Source: Magnetospirillum sp. (GTDB lineage: Bacteria; Pseudomonadota; Alphaproteobacteria; Rhodospirillales; Magnetospirillaceae). Taken from it: 41,986 nucleotides of DNA. The position numbers and the translations under genes were made by a program. Below, in pieces: positions 1 through 8,341 of this stretch (position 1 is the first letter of the stretch; every line of letters starts with the position of its first letter). The stretch is from assembly GCA_016212565.1 (NCBI GenBank), contig JACRFY010000186.1, positions 1-41,986 on the forward strand, written 5' to 3'. The notes under the pieces are model-generated. The model had not been told where the DNA came from and did not search any database. It worked only from the letters and a program-made list of their open reading frames with translations.

Positions 1-100
1 AACCGCGCAAACAGGCCGGACACATGACTGCACCCAGGCCGGTTACGCAGAACGCTCACATTTCCCTTGCAACGCAGGGGCCGTCCACACATGGCGGCTT

Positions 101-140
101 GATACCGGCGAACGGGTCAGTTCGAGCGTTCGCCGGTATC
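101..140 (-). terminator. Perfect inverted repeat downstream of the nonulosonate operon
   Basis: Bases 101-114 and 127-140 are exact reverse complements (14 bp, GC-rich) separated by a 12-base loop. The structure lies 8 bases beyond the stop codon of the last gene of the minus-strand operon, which is where a transcription terminator is expected. There is no T-run after the stem on the minus strand, so it is not a textbook intrinsic terminator. It could instead be an mRNA-stabilising 3' hairpin or a protein-binding palindrome. Confidence 0.5.
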
Positions 141-147
141 ATACCAG

Positions 148-1467
148 CTATTGGCGGAGCCAGTGGTCGTGCAGGGCGTCGAGCCGACTGAACACCTTGA
201 TGAAGGCTTCGGCCACGTCGTCCAAATCGGTGGTCGACATCGGCGGACGCATCAGCTCGTGGGTGATGATCCGCGTGTGGGCCCTTTCGGCATTCGGGCA
301 CAATCCCTCAGCATAGTTCACGGTTCCTTCGTAATGGGGGCAACGGAAGGGACAGCTCCGGGTGCCATAGGCAATCTGCTGGCGGAATAGCGGGTGCCGG
401 TAAAGTGGACGGGTATAGCCGCAGCCGATCAGAACACCCTCGGCCTCTCGCAGTCCTGTCACAGGGAGTTCGGCCTTTAGCGCCTCGACCAACAGTTCCC
501 GCGGGACTCCGGTCGCTGCGGCATCGTAGTCGAGGGCGTGGACATAGTAGACATGCTCGTTTCCAACGTCGACGGGAGGAAGCCCCAATCCCGGCAGTCC
601 GGCCAGTTTGCGCTCCAGGTAGCGGATGTTTGCCTGACGCTGCTTGACCAATGTCGGTCCCTTGGCCAATTGGATGAGACCAATGGCGGCCTCGATTTCG
701 CCGAGCCGAAAGTTGAACCCAATCATGTTCACCAGATTGGTTACGCCCATACGCTCGACTACGGCCTCCGCATGGTTGCGAATCAATGCGACTCGATTCG
801 CCAAATCCGCGTCATCGGTGGTGACAATGCCGCCCTCGCCAGTGTGTATGTGCTTATGATAGTTCAGCGAGAAGACGCCCATGTGCCCCAACCGCCCCGT
901 CTGACGGGAGTGGCGGGTCGCAAATGGGGCCTGGGCACAATCCTCGATGACAATGAGGCCGTGGAGATTGGCAATGTCCATGATGGCGTCCATGTCGGCA
1001 GCTTGGCCAAAGAGATGGACGACGATGATCGCCTTCGTCCTCGGACTTATCCGAGCCCGAATGCTGTCTGGGCTGAGGCAATATGTGCGTGGATCAATGT
1101 CGGCAAACACCGGAACGGCGTTGAAGATTAGTGGCGCGGTAGCGCTGGCCACCATGGTGAAGGGTGAAACGATGACTTCATCCCCCGGCCCGACACCAGC
1201 GGCGCCTATGGCGGCATACAGCCCGCTGGTCGCGGAATTGACCGCGAGAGCGTGAGCGCAGCCCATCTGTTCCGCCCAGGTGGCTTCGAATTCGCGAACC
1301 CGCGGCCCGCCCCAAAAATCATCGTGCCATGTGCCGAGATAGCGGGACAATACGCCACTTTCGATCACGGCCACGGCCGCCCGCTGCTCATCTTCGCCCA
1401 TGACGCGGTAGGCTGGAAACGGCTCGGTGCGGACCTTGTCGCCGCCGAAAAAGGCTAGTGTGCTCAT
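148..1467 (-). CDS. DegT/DnrJ/EryC1/StrS family sugar aminotransferase
   Basis: Predicted PLP-dependent aminotransferase (439 aa) that would put an amino group on a keto-sugar. The family fold is clear: the Lys that forms the PLP aldimine is K205 in the stretch SLNYHKHIHTGEGG, the PLP-ring Asp is D176 (IED), and NSATSGL at about 77-83 fits the phosphate-binding turn. At 439 aa it is longer than typical PseC enzymes (about 380 aa), and its N-terminus (GGDKVRTEPFPAY) is the type seen in other sugar aminotransferases. It follows the synthetase/oxidoreductase fusion by 6 bases. That suggests oxidation followed by transamination of the same sugar, as in WbpB/WbpE-type pairs. The alternative is that it supplies the missing PseC step (4-amination after PseB). 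Family assignment is firm; substrate is inference. Confidence 0.9.
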   Translation of the reverse strand: MSTLAFFGGDKVRTEPFPAYRVMGEDEQRAAVAVIESGVLSRYLGTWHDDFWGGPRVREFEATWAEQMGCAHALAVNSATSGLYAAIGAAGVGPGDEVIVSPFTMVASATAPLIFNAVPVFADIDPRTYCLSPDSIRARISPRTKAIIVVHLFGQAADMDAIMDIANLHGLIVIEDCAQAPFATRHSRQTGRLGHMGVFSLNYHKHIHTGEGGIVTTDDADLANRVALIRNHAEAVVERMGVTNLVNMIGFNFRLGEIEAAIGLIQLAKGPTLVKQRQANIRYLERKLAGLPGLGLPPVDVGNEHVYYVHALDYDAAATGVPRELLVEALKAELPVTGLREAEGVLIGCGYTRPLYRHPLFRQQIAYGTRSCPFRCPHYEGTVNYAEGLCPNAERAHTRIITHELMRPPMSTTDLDDVAEAFIKVFSRLDALHDHWLRQ

Positions 1468-1473
1468 GGTCGA

Positions 1474-3174
1474 CTACCCCCTGGCCATGTCGATCAGGCG
1501 GCGGCAGAGTCGCTCGACCGCCACCGCGTCGTCGCCGCTGCATTGGGGTGCCGGCCCGCCACGGGCGGAAAAGTGGACATCGGCGACGGCTCGGACCATC
1601 GCCTCGCCCAGTCCGGCGGTCAGCGCCTCGCAGTCTCCGAGGACTCGGTAGCCGGAAAACCGGGTCGACTCGGCCACCCGGCGAACCGAGACCGCGAAAC
1701 CACCATCGCCATAGGATATTATACCCTCGGTGGTGATGATTTCGAGATCGATGTGGAAATACGCGCGGGCATCGCCGCCAACGAGATGAACGCTCGCGCC
1801 ATCGGCGGTCAGCAGCACCGCATCCAGGGTCGGGTCATCGGCTTGGTGGTCGATCCTGGCGGCGACGGCAGCAACCGGCGACAGCGGGCCCAGCAGCAGC
1901 AGGGCGAGATCGAGCATGTGGCTGCCATTGTGGATGATCCCTTTGCTGTAGCGAATCACCGCAGACAGGACCTGCCCCCACTTCCCGGTGGCCAGGTCGT
2001 CCCGCAATGCGATGACGGTCGGATCCCAGCGGCGGAGGTAATTGACGGCAAGAGGGATCCCCGCCGCCCGATACTGGGCGACGATTGCCATGCTTTCGTC
2101 GGGATTGCCGGTCAAGGGCTTCTCCGCCAGGACCGCCTTGGCCCCGGAATCGGCGATGCGCCGCAGGTGCTCGGCATGGACCTGGGTCGGGGAACAGATG
2201 CTGACCACGTCGTAGCGTCGCCCATCGGCCAAGGCGTCTTCCAACGAGGCGAAAGCATTCTCGATGCCCCAGCGTTCAGCAAAGCTTTGCCGACGCGCAG
2301 CATCGGGGTCCACGCAGGCGGCCAAATGAAAGGCACCATAGCGGCGGTATGCTGCGGCATGGGTGAACGCGCCGTCGCTCCGGTCGGCATATCCTCCCGC
2401 GACCGCGCCACAACCCACCAGCAGCACGTCGAGAATTTGCACGCCCGTTCGCGGCACATGGGCGTTCAAGCCGCGCAGCGACGGACGCCGCCGAAGGAGC
2501 TCGAGGATGTCGGCCAACGTGAAATGAGGGTTTTGCGGATAAAGCTCTTCAAAGATCGCCTTCAGCAGCCGGTAATCCTCGATGGTGTCCAGCGTCAGCC
2601 CCAGCAACGGGTCGGTCTGATCGAGCGGCGCGGGGACATTGTGGCAGCGGTAGATTTCGGGATGGCGGTAGATGTAGACGCTGACATGCTCGTGATCGAA
2701 GGGATCATCGGTGCGCCGCTGCACATCGGCCAGAACATCGGTGGAGAACACCTGGGTATCCATGCCGATGGGGAACATCCGTTCGTAGACGTTGGAGACG
2801 TAGTCCCAATCGCCGGAAAGATAAGTTTGGATGACTTGCTCGATGATGTCGGGATCGATCAGCGGGCAGTCGCCGGTCGTCTCGACGATTATGTCGGTGC
2901 CGTGATGTCGGGCGCCGTCGAGCACGCGGGTCAACACGTCCTCCTCGCTGCCCCGCCAACACAACACGCCGAGACGGGTCGCCAGTTCCACCACCGGATC
3001 GTCGCTGGCGTTGATGGTCGTACAAACGATGATGTCGTGCGCGGACGGAACCCGCTTCAATCGCTCGATCATCAATTCCAGCATCGGCTTGCCGACCGCC
3101 GGCTTGAGGACTTTCCCGGGCAGACGCGACGAGGTCATCCGCGCTTGAATGGTGATGCAAATTCGCTTGCTCAT
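1474..3174 (-). CDS. Fusion: SpsF/PseF-type cytidylyltransferase + Gfo/Idh/MocA oxidoreductase
   Basis: A 566-aa two-domain protein. Residues 1 to about 240 are a nucleotidyltransferase of the acylneuraminate cytidylyltransferase/SpsF family, with the N-terminal signature ARMTSSRLPGKVL and TTGDCPLIDPDI at about 99-110; it would activate the nonulosonate made by PseI as CMP-sugar. From about 247 a Rossmann fold begins (LLVGCGAVAGG, 251-261) and the Gfo/Idh/MocA signature EKP occurs at 351-353, so the second half is an NAD(P)-dependent sugar dehydrogenase. No stop or internal Met separates the halves. The start ATG overlaps the stop of pseI in an ATGA, which fixes the start. Fusion to a CMP-synthetase and the aminotransferase just downstream suggest that the oxidoreductase acts on the same acidic sugar or its CMP form; that is inference. 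Confidence 0.88.
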   Translation of the reverse strand: MSKRICITIQARMTSSRLPGKVLKPAVGKPMLELMIERLKRVPSAHDIIVCTTINASDDPVVELATRLGVLCWRGSEEDVLTRVLDGARHHGTDIIVETTGDCPLIDPDIIEQVIQTYLSGDWDYVSNVYERMFPIGMDTQVFSTDVLADVQRRTDDPFDHEHVSVYIYRHPEIYRCHNVPAPLDQTDPLLGLTLDTIEDYRLLKAIFEELYPQNPHFTLADILELLRRRPSLRGLNAHVPRTGVQILDVLLVGCGAVAGGYADRSDGAFTHAAAYRRYGAFHLAACVDPDAARRQSFAERWGIENAFASLEDALADGRRYDVVSICSPTQVHAEHLRRIADSGAKAVLAEKPLTGNPDESMAIVAQYRAAGIPLAVNYLRRWDPTVIALRDDLATGKWGQVLSAVIRYSKGIIHNGSHMLDLALLLLGPLSPVAAVAARIDHQADDPTLDAVLLTADGASVHLVGGDARAYFHIDLEIITTEGIISYGDGGFAVSVRRVAESTRFSGYRVLGDCEALTAGLGEAMVRAVADVHFSARGGPAPQCSGDDAVAVERLCRRLIDMARG

Positions 3175-4226
3175 TGGAGCATGTCCCAGGCTAGGGGCGT
3201 TCCGAAGGTGATGGCCGACCGTGCCGTCTTGCCCAGCACCGCATCCAGCGCGCTCGGCGGCAGGCCATGGCCAGGGCGGATGGCGCGAACGTTCGCGGTC
3301 GTCAGAACCTCGCCGGCCTCGATGTCGGCGACCGCGTACAGCGACCGCCGGAACTGGACCGTCGTGGCCTCCGCGGCTTGGCGCTGGAAGGCGCCGTCGC
3401 CCAGCGCCGACCACGCTTGTCGGCAGGCCTGGGCCATGGACGCGAACTCCGCCGGTTCCATCGAGAATGCGCAATCCGGGCCGCCATCGGCCCGGGCGAG
3501 CGTGAAGTGTTTTTCGATCATCACCGCCCCCATTACCGTGGCGGCGACGGCCACCGTCCCACCCAAGGTGTGGTCCGACAGACCGACACTCGTGCCGAAC
3601 CTCCGGGCAATCGCCCCCATGCGCCGCAAATTCGACTGTTCGGACGGAGTCGGATAGCCGCTGACGCAATGAAGGAGGGTCAAGGACTGGCACCCCTCGG
3701 CGACGGCGACGGCCTGTGCTGCGGCGATTTCGTCGATCATGGCCATCCCGGTCGACATTACCAGCGGCTTTCCGGTCCGGGCCGCCTTGGCGATCAAGGC
3801 ATGGTCGCCCAGTTCGAAGGACGCAATCTTGTACACCGGATTGCCCAGGCCTTCGAGAAAGTCGACCGCTGTCTCGTCGAAGGGGGTACTGAACACCGGC
3901 AGCCCCAATGCGGCCCCGCGGTCGAACAGGGCCTGGTGCCATTCCCACGGGGTGTGCGCCCACCGGTAGAGGTCGTACAGGGTCCAGCCGTCCCACAGGC
4001 CGCCGGAAATGCGGAATTCGGGCCGGTCGCAGGCGATGGTCATGGTGTCGGCCGTGTAGGTCTGCAGCTTCACTGCATCGGCCCCGGCATCCTTTGCCGC
4101 CTCGATCAAGGCCAGGGCGCGGCCGAGATCGCCATTGTGGTTGCCGGAGAGCTCCGCCACCAGCAACGGCGGACGGGGCCAGGGGTCTCCGGTCCTGGGC
4201 AAAGAGAGAGCGGGCAATCGGTTCAT
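3171..4226 (-). CDS. pseI: Pseudaminic acid synthase (NeuB family)
   Basis: Predicted to condense a 2,4-diacylamino-2,4,6-trideoxy hexose with phosphoenolpyruvate to give pseudaminic acid or a variant. The 351-aa protein shows the NeuB barrel signatures: AELSGNHNGDL near residue 25, KLQTYTADTMT, KIASFE, MSTGMA, VGLSDHT and IEKHF. It ends in an antifreeze-like SAF domain (about 290-351, ending GTPLAWDM). The ADTMT and DLYRWAHTPWEWH stretches are of the PseI rather than sialic acid synthase type. The start ATG overlaps the deacetylase stop (ATGA), so the longer upstream open frame is not used. It lies between the deacetylase/formyltransferase pair and the CMP-synthetase fusion, matching pathway order. 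Confidence 0.92.
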   Translation of the reverse strand: MNRLPALSLPRTGDPWPRPPLLVAELSGNHNGDLGRALALIEAAKDAGADAVKLQTYTADTMTIACDRPEFRISGGLWDGWTLYDLYRWAHTPWEWHQALFDRGAALGLPVFSTPFDETAVDFLEGLGNPVYKIASFELGDHALIAKAARTGKPLVMSTGMAMIDEIAAAQAVAVAEGCQSLTLLHCVSGYPTPSEQSNLRRMGAIARRFGTSVGLSDHTLGGTVAVAATVMGAVMIEKHFTLARADGGPDCAFSMEPAEFASMAQACRQAWSALGDGAFQRQAAEATTVQFRRSLYAVADIEAGEVLTTANVRAIRPGHGLPPSALDAVLGKTARSAITFGTPLAWDMLQ

Positions 4227-4909
4227 GCGATGATCTGCCTCAGGACGATGAACGATTCGGCGGCGGCAAGACCGCAGGACGCGCCCCGCCAGGTGGCCAG
4301 TGCGGCCACTGCTCCGGGCGAACGGGGATGGGGGAATGGCCGCATCTCCTCGCCGTAGCAAGCCAGGGCACGCGTCTTGGCATCGACGAAGGCCGCAATA
4401 TCGACGAACAGATTGGGCAGGAATGGGGGGCCGATCGCCGGGCCCGCCCATTCCGTACTCGACGGCACCTCGAAGGCGAGGATATTGCGGACCGACGATC
4501 CGGGCACCGGCCGACATGCGGTCATCACCGCCTGATGGACCAACCGGTGGTCGAGATTGAGGTCGCCGCCATGATGGGTATAGACGACGGTCGGCCGAAC
4601 CTCGGCCACCACCGGCTCGATGGATTGGACGATGTCCAGCAGGGCCATGACGTCGAGACGTTGATCGGCGAAATCGAGAAAGCGTGGCGCTTCGGCCCCA
4701 AGGGCGGCGGCCGCAGCCACGGCGGCCGCACGGCGCGCCGCCTTGTCGGCACCTCCCGCCTGCCGACTCTCGACGCCGTCGGCCACCAATACGATCACGA
4801 CGCGGTCACCGGCGGCAGCGTGGCGCGCGATCGTGCCGCCGCATCCCAGGACTTCGTCATCGGGATGGGCAGCCACCACCAACACGGTTGCAACAGGCCG
4901 CCGGCTCAT
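4223..4909 (-). CDS. PIG-L/LmbE family N-deacetylase
   Basis: A 228-aa zinc-dependent deacetylase of the PIG-L (LmbE) family, which removes N-acetyl groups from amino sugars. The metal-binding signature AHPDDE is at residues 14-19, with a second HHGGDLNLDH stretch supplying the remaining metal ligand. The gene overlaps the formyltransferase upstream and pseI downstream by ATGA junctions, fixing both ends. Beside a formyltransferase it most plausibly removes an acetyl group so that the free amine can be formylated. This step is not part of the standard pseudaminate pathway. An alternative is action on a later intermediate or on the finished glycan, but there is no signal peptide, so a cytoplasmic substrate is more likely. 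Confidence 0.88.
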   Translation of the reverse strand: MSRRPVATVLVVAAHPDDEVLGCGGTIARHAAAGDRVVIVLVADGVESRQAGGADKAARRAAAVAAAAALGAEAPRFLDFADQRLDVMALLDIVQSIEPVVAEVRPTVVYTHHGGDLNLDHRLVHQAVMTACRPVPGSSVRNILAFEVPSSTEWAGPAIGPPFLPNLFVDIAAFVDAKTRALACYGEEMRPFPHPRSPGAVAALATWRGASCGLAAAESFIVLRQIIA

Positions 4910-5589
4910 CGTGGCGTATCCTTTGTGCGAATGAGAACGGTAGCGGCAATGCCGTCGTCGGTCAGGGCGGCACTGCGGAATTCCAGCCGGAACCCCCCAT
5001 GATCCAAGAACGCCGCCGGATACGTTTCCGCATCGAGCATACGGATGTGATCGAACAGGGTACCCAGAGAGCCGGAATCCGGAAGACGGCTCTCCTCGGG
5101 GCGGCGACGCGCGAACGGAGTCGCCTCGCCGCTTTGCTCGACGGGAACCGGCTCTTCGCCCACAATCGTAGCGATCATGTCGTAGACCTGCCCGGCAGCC
5201 CGCTCGAAGATATCCTGCGCCCGGCCAAGCAGGGATAGCGGGGTTTTCAGATAGACGGGGCCGGCATCGACCTCGGCCGTCATGCGCAAGGCCGACAGCA
5301 TGGTGTGCGCATGTCCGCGCTGGATCAGGTTCTGCAATGGACTGCCACCGCGACCGTAAGGCACGTCGGTCATGTGGAAGCAGACGCATTCCGCGGCCCC
5401 GAGAACCGAATCCGGCACCCGCCACGACCAATGGGGAAAGAAGACGTAGCGCGGTGCCAGGCTCCGCACCGTCGGCTCGAGATCGTTGGGATGGGTGACC
5501 AACACCCAATGGCCCGGCAGGTCCTTCCGGCGCCGTTCGAAGGCGTGCAGGTTCCAAGTCTTGATGGCGGCAACCACGTAGGCGGTCAT
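4906..5589 (-). CDS. Sugar N-formyltransferase-like protein
   Basis: A 227-aa protein of the methionyl-tRNA formyltransferase-like fold, expected to pass a formyl group from N10-formyl-tetrahydrofolate to an amino sugar. The core motif CFHMTDVPYGRGGSP (70-84) corresponds to the NxH...PxxRG region, and EVDAGPVY (about 106-113) holds the catalytic Asp. His72 and Asp108 are present, but the usual Asn of NxH is replaced by Cys70. I believe this CFHMTD variant marks a subfamily found in surface-sugar clusters. Start chosen at 5589 because it overlaps the PseG-H stop (ATGA); a longer open frame upstream would read into that gene. It lacks the C-terminal tRNA-binding domain of true Fmt (about 310 aa), so it is not the housekeeping enzyme. 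Confidence 0.82.
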   Translation of the reverse strand: MTAYVVAAIKTWNLHAFERRRKDLPGHWVLVTHPNDLEPTVRSLAPRYVFFPHWSWRVPDSVLGAAECVCFHMTDVPYGRGGSPLQNLIQRGHAHTMLSALRMTAEVDAGPVYLKTPLSLLGRAQDIFERAAGQVYDMIATIVGEEPVPVEQSGEATPFARRRPEESRLPDSGSLGTLFDHIRMLDAETYPAAFLDHGGFRLEFRSAALTDDGIAATVLIRTKDTPR

Positions 5590-7079
5590 GGCGGAGTCGG
5601 TTCCAGTGGCGGACGGCGGAACCACACAGGGTCGACGGCGGAGAAACCGGCGGCGGTAAAGGCACGTCGCGAGCCGACGTTGTCCGGGTGGATTTCGGCC
5701 CATAAGGCCGCCCACGGCACCAACGCGCTCACGGTTCGCAAGGCCAGCGGGCCGATGCCGGTGCCCCGCCGTGCGGGGGCGACGACGATTGAGACCTCGT
5801 AGGCACAGGGATCTCCGCTAGCATCGTGGTGGCGATCGAGCCGGACGGTTCCGGCCGGCTCGGACCCAAGCATGATGATGTCGATCAGGCCCTCGGTGGA
5901 GCCGATCCTCCGGCGCAGCCAGGCGGCATGCTCCTCCCCGGTGGGCGGGCGTGGGTTGCGGAAGTGGCGCCGGGTGGCGGCATCGCTCTGCCATTGGAAC
6001 AACCGCTCTTCGTCCTCCAACCCGACAGGGCGAAGCCACAGGTCGCGCGCGCCGCCGTCGATCGCCAATGCGACGCGGCCGGCGCCCAGACCGTCGCAGA
6101 TACGCGCGGCCGATTCCGCCTTCGCCGACAGGTCGTTGTCGGCGAAGGCGGCGGTAAACGCCCGCGTCAAGTCGTCAATTCCCAGAGACGATGCGGCGCC
6201 GAGATAGGTGCAGGCGCCATGAGCGGACAGCGTCGCGGCATTCCATGTCTGATTGTCGGCGGTGGCGATCATTAGCGTCGGCAAGCCGAGGCAGCACCGC
6301 TCCCAGGCTGTGGTCCCCGCCGCCCCCAAAGCCAGATCGGCGGCGGCCATCAGCCCGGCCATTCCCGCCACATCCACCAACAGGCGGGCCCGTCCGCCGG
6401 ACGTGCCACACACGCGCTCAATCTCCGGCCAACTGGGGTCGCCACGGCCGACAACGATGTCAACCTCGAGTGGCCACCCAAGGGCGGCAAGGGCCAGGGT
6501 GGCGGTCAGCGTCATCCGATGCGGATCGCTGGCGCCGAGGCTGATCAACATCCGCGTGGGGCGGTCGCGACGGCCTCGCCGGTCGAGTTGCGACGGGCGC
6601 AGGCGGGCAAAATCGGGACGGAGCATGGCAAAGCCCGGGCCCAGCAGCAGTCGGGCCCGGGGGCCGACCAGCGGCCGGTAATCCGCCTCGCTTCGGTCCA
6701 GGCTTTGGTCGATCAGGAGGTCGCAGTCGTGGTGGCGGTCCGCCAAGTCGTCGATCACCGCAATCTGTCGGCAGCCGCTACGGCACAGCCGTTCGAACGC
6801 GGCATCGCGACCGTAATGGTCGACCACCAGCAGATCGACAGCGGGCATGGCGCCCATGGTCAAGGCCGCCTCGTCGGCCAGCGTCGCAGCCGGCGGCAAC
6901 TCGACCACCGTCACCCCCGGCCGCATCACTGCGGAAACGGTCCTTGCCGTTCCATCGGCAACGGCGAAGGCGACGCGCCAACCCCGCTCCATCAGCGCTT
7001 GGGCAAGGGTGAGGCATCGCATGACATGGCCTCCGCCAATTGTCGGCGAGGCGTCGCAGCGGAAGACCGCCGCAGCCAT
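5586..7079 (-). CDS. pseG: Fusion of PseG sugar-nucleotide hydrolase and PseH-type GNAT acetyltransferase
   Basis: A 497-aa bifunctional protein. Residues 1 to about 330 are PseG, which cleaves UDP from the 2,4-diacetamido-trideoxy-altrose intermediate: the motif GGGHVMRC with the catalytic-type His at position 18, VVDHYGRD, VIDDLADR, LISLGASDPH and AAGTTAWERCCLGLP are typical of this MurG-like GT-B hydrolase. Residues about 345-497 are a GNAT N-acetyltransferase (LWLRPV start, acetyl-CoA loop RRGTGIG near 437-443), the fold of PseH, which acetylates the 4-amine one step earlier. The fusion therefore joins consecutive steps. The ATG at 7079 overlaps the pseB stop as TAATG. If the deacetylase/formyltransferase pair alters the N-acyl pattern, this GNAT domain would provide the initial acetyl group. 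Confidence 0.9.
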   Translation of the reverse strand: MAAAVFRCDASPTIGGGHVMRCLTLAQALMERGWRVAFAVADGTARTVSAVMRPGVTVVELPPAATLADEAALTMGAMPAVDLLVVDHYGRDAAFERLCRSGCRQIAVIDDLADRHHDCDLLIDQSLDRSEADYRPLVGPRARLLLGPGFAMLRPDFARLRPSQLDRRGRRDRPTRMLISLGASDPHRMTLTATLALAALGWPLEVDIVVGRGDPSWPEIERVCGTSGGRARLLVDVAGMAGLMAAADLALGAAGTTAWERCCLGLPTLMIATADNQTWNAATLSAHGACTYLGAASSLGIDDLTRAFTAAFADNDLSAKAESAARICDGLGAGRVALAIDGGARDLWLRPVGLEDEERLFQWQSDAATRRHFRNPRPPTGEEHAAWLRRRIGSTEGLIDIIMLGSEPAGTVRLDRHHDASGDPCAYEVSIVVAPARRGTGIGPLALRTVSALVPWAALWAEIHPDNVGSRRAFTAAGFSAVDPVWFRRPPLEPTPP

Positions 7080-8095
7080 TACTCCTCCGTCGCCGCCAAC
7101 ATCGCCTTGACCTGGCTCCGATCCAGCCACCAAGGGTTGTTCTTGCTGGTGTAGAAGAATCCTTCATCGACCGTCGTCGCCCCCAGATCCCGGTAGAGTG
7201 GCGCATAATCGTAAAGGGCGGTGGGGAGGACCACGTAGCGATCCGCCAATTCCATCGTCACGCGAGCCTCTTCCTCCGAGATCAGCGTCTCGTGCAACTT
7301 TTCGCCTGGACGGATGCCGATGATCTCGATCGGCATCCCCGGCGCCATGGCCTCGGCCAAATCGACGACGCGAATGCTGGGAATCTTCGGCACAAACAAT
7401 TCCCCACCATGCATCATGTTCATGCACGAGGTGACGAACTCGATCCCCTGGTCGAGTGAGATCCAAAAGCGCGTCATGCGCGAATCGGTGATCGGCAGGT
7501 GGGTGGCCTTGGCATTGATCAATCGGCGAAACAGCGGCACGACGCTGCCGCGGGAGCCCATGACGTTGCCATAGCGAACGACGGAGAACCGAGGGAACTC
7601 GACACTCAGCGCATTGGCGGCAACGAAGATCTTGTCTGCGGCCAGTTTGCTGGCGCCATAGAGGTTGACGGGATTGGCCGCCTTATCCGTGGACAGAGCC
7701 ATCACCTTGCGCACCTTGGTGCGGATGGCGGCCCTCACGACGTTTTCAGCACCGATAACGTTGGTGTGAATGCATTCGAACGGGTTGTACTCGGCCACCG
7801 GCACATGCTTGAGGGCGGCAGCGTGAATAACCGTATCGATGCCGCGCATGGCCATTTCCAGGCGCTCGACGTCGCGGACATCTCCGATGAAATAGCGGAG
7901 AAAGGGGTACTTCTTCGGATCGAACTCCTGCGCCATCTCGTATTGCTTCATCTCGTCGCGCGAAAAAACGACGAAGCGCTCTGGCTTGTAGTTCAAACAG
8001 ACGTGGCGCAAGAACGCGCGGCCGAACGACCCGGTGCCACCGGTGACCAAAATCCGGGCGCCGTTCAAACTGGCTTCATCACCCAACATCAGCAT
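7079..8095 (-). CDS. pseB: UDP-N-acetylglucosamine 4,6-dehydratase (inverting)
   Basis: First gene of the nonulosonate operon and first pathway enzyme: converts UDP-GlcNAc into the 4-keto-6-deoxy-L-arabino sugar. The 338-aa SDR protein has the NAD(P) loop GGTGSFG (19-25), STDKAANPVN with T136, D137 and K138, and the YxxxK pair Y146/K150 (NLYGASKLAADK), which is the PseB rather than RmlB/WbpM long form. No membrane segments are seen, unlike WbpM. A GAGGAA ribosome binding site sits at about 8099-8104, 4-5 bases before ATG 8095. No following gene is a clear PseC, so the next amination step must be done by the DegT enzyme at 148-1467 or by a gene outside the window. Confidence 0.95.
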   Translation of the reverse strand: MLMLGDEASLNGARILVTGGTGSFGRAFLRHVCLNYKPERFVVFSRDEMKQYEMAQEFDPKKYPFLRYFIGDVRDVERLEMAMRGIDTVIHAAALKHVPVAEYNPFECIHTNVIGAENVVRAAIRTKVRKVMALSTDKAANPVNLYGASKLAADKIFVAANALSVEFPRFSVVRYGNVMGSRGSVVPLFRRLINAKATHLPITDSRMTRFWISLDQGIEFVTSCMNMMHGGELFVPKIPSIRVVDLAEAMAPGMPIEIIGIRPGEKLHETLISEEEARVTMELADRYVVLPTALYDYAPLYRDLGATTVDEGFFYTSKNNPWWLDRSQVKAMLAATEE

Positions 8096-8161
8096 CGATT
8101 CCTCATATGCAGCGTACGACCGCCTTGGCTCTGGGGGGCAAGGTTGCGCCGTCTCGCCATT

Positions 8162-8240
8162 GGTGCATGATCGTGCCAGTAGACATATTCACTTCGTATG
8201 AAGCAACGTTTTTTGTCCACGAGTGAGAGCCGCCATTGCC
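8162..8240 (-). promoter_or_regulatory. Possible promoter/operator region upstream of pseB
   Basis: The 246-base gap between pseB and the flavodoxin-like gene must hold the operon promoter if the two are separately transcribed. On the minus strand a TGGACA hexamer (8214-8219) resembles a -35 box, but only a poor TACGAA follows at 15 bases. A short imperfect palindrome at 8192-8203 (arms CTTC/GAAG) overlaps this zone and could be an operator. None of these is strong by itself. Confidence 0.22.
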
Positions 8241-8341
8241 AACCGTGAATTTGCGGGAGGCATATCAGGCCTCGACGACGGCCTCTTGGTCAGACTTTAA
8301 GCGGCGAGCGGCAATCCCCGTCCATGGGGGCTCGCTGCCCG

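Noticed and set aside
1543-3657. Long plus-strand open frame opposite the synthetase fusion and pseI
   Set aside because: Antisense shadow; the minus-strand genes carry all recognisable motifs.
4906-5589. Housekeeping methionyl-tRNA formyltransferase
   Set aside because: Too short, lacks the C-terminal tRNA-binding domain and sits inside a sugar operon.
8162-8180. Sigma-54-like promoter on the minus strand upstream of pseB (CTGGCACGATCATGCACC)
   Set aside because: The -24 half fits well, but GG and GC are 9 bases apart instead of 10; this spacing is normally inactive.
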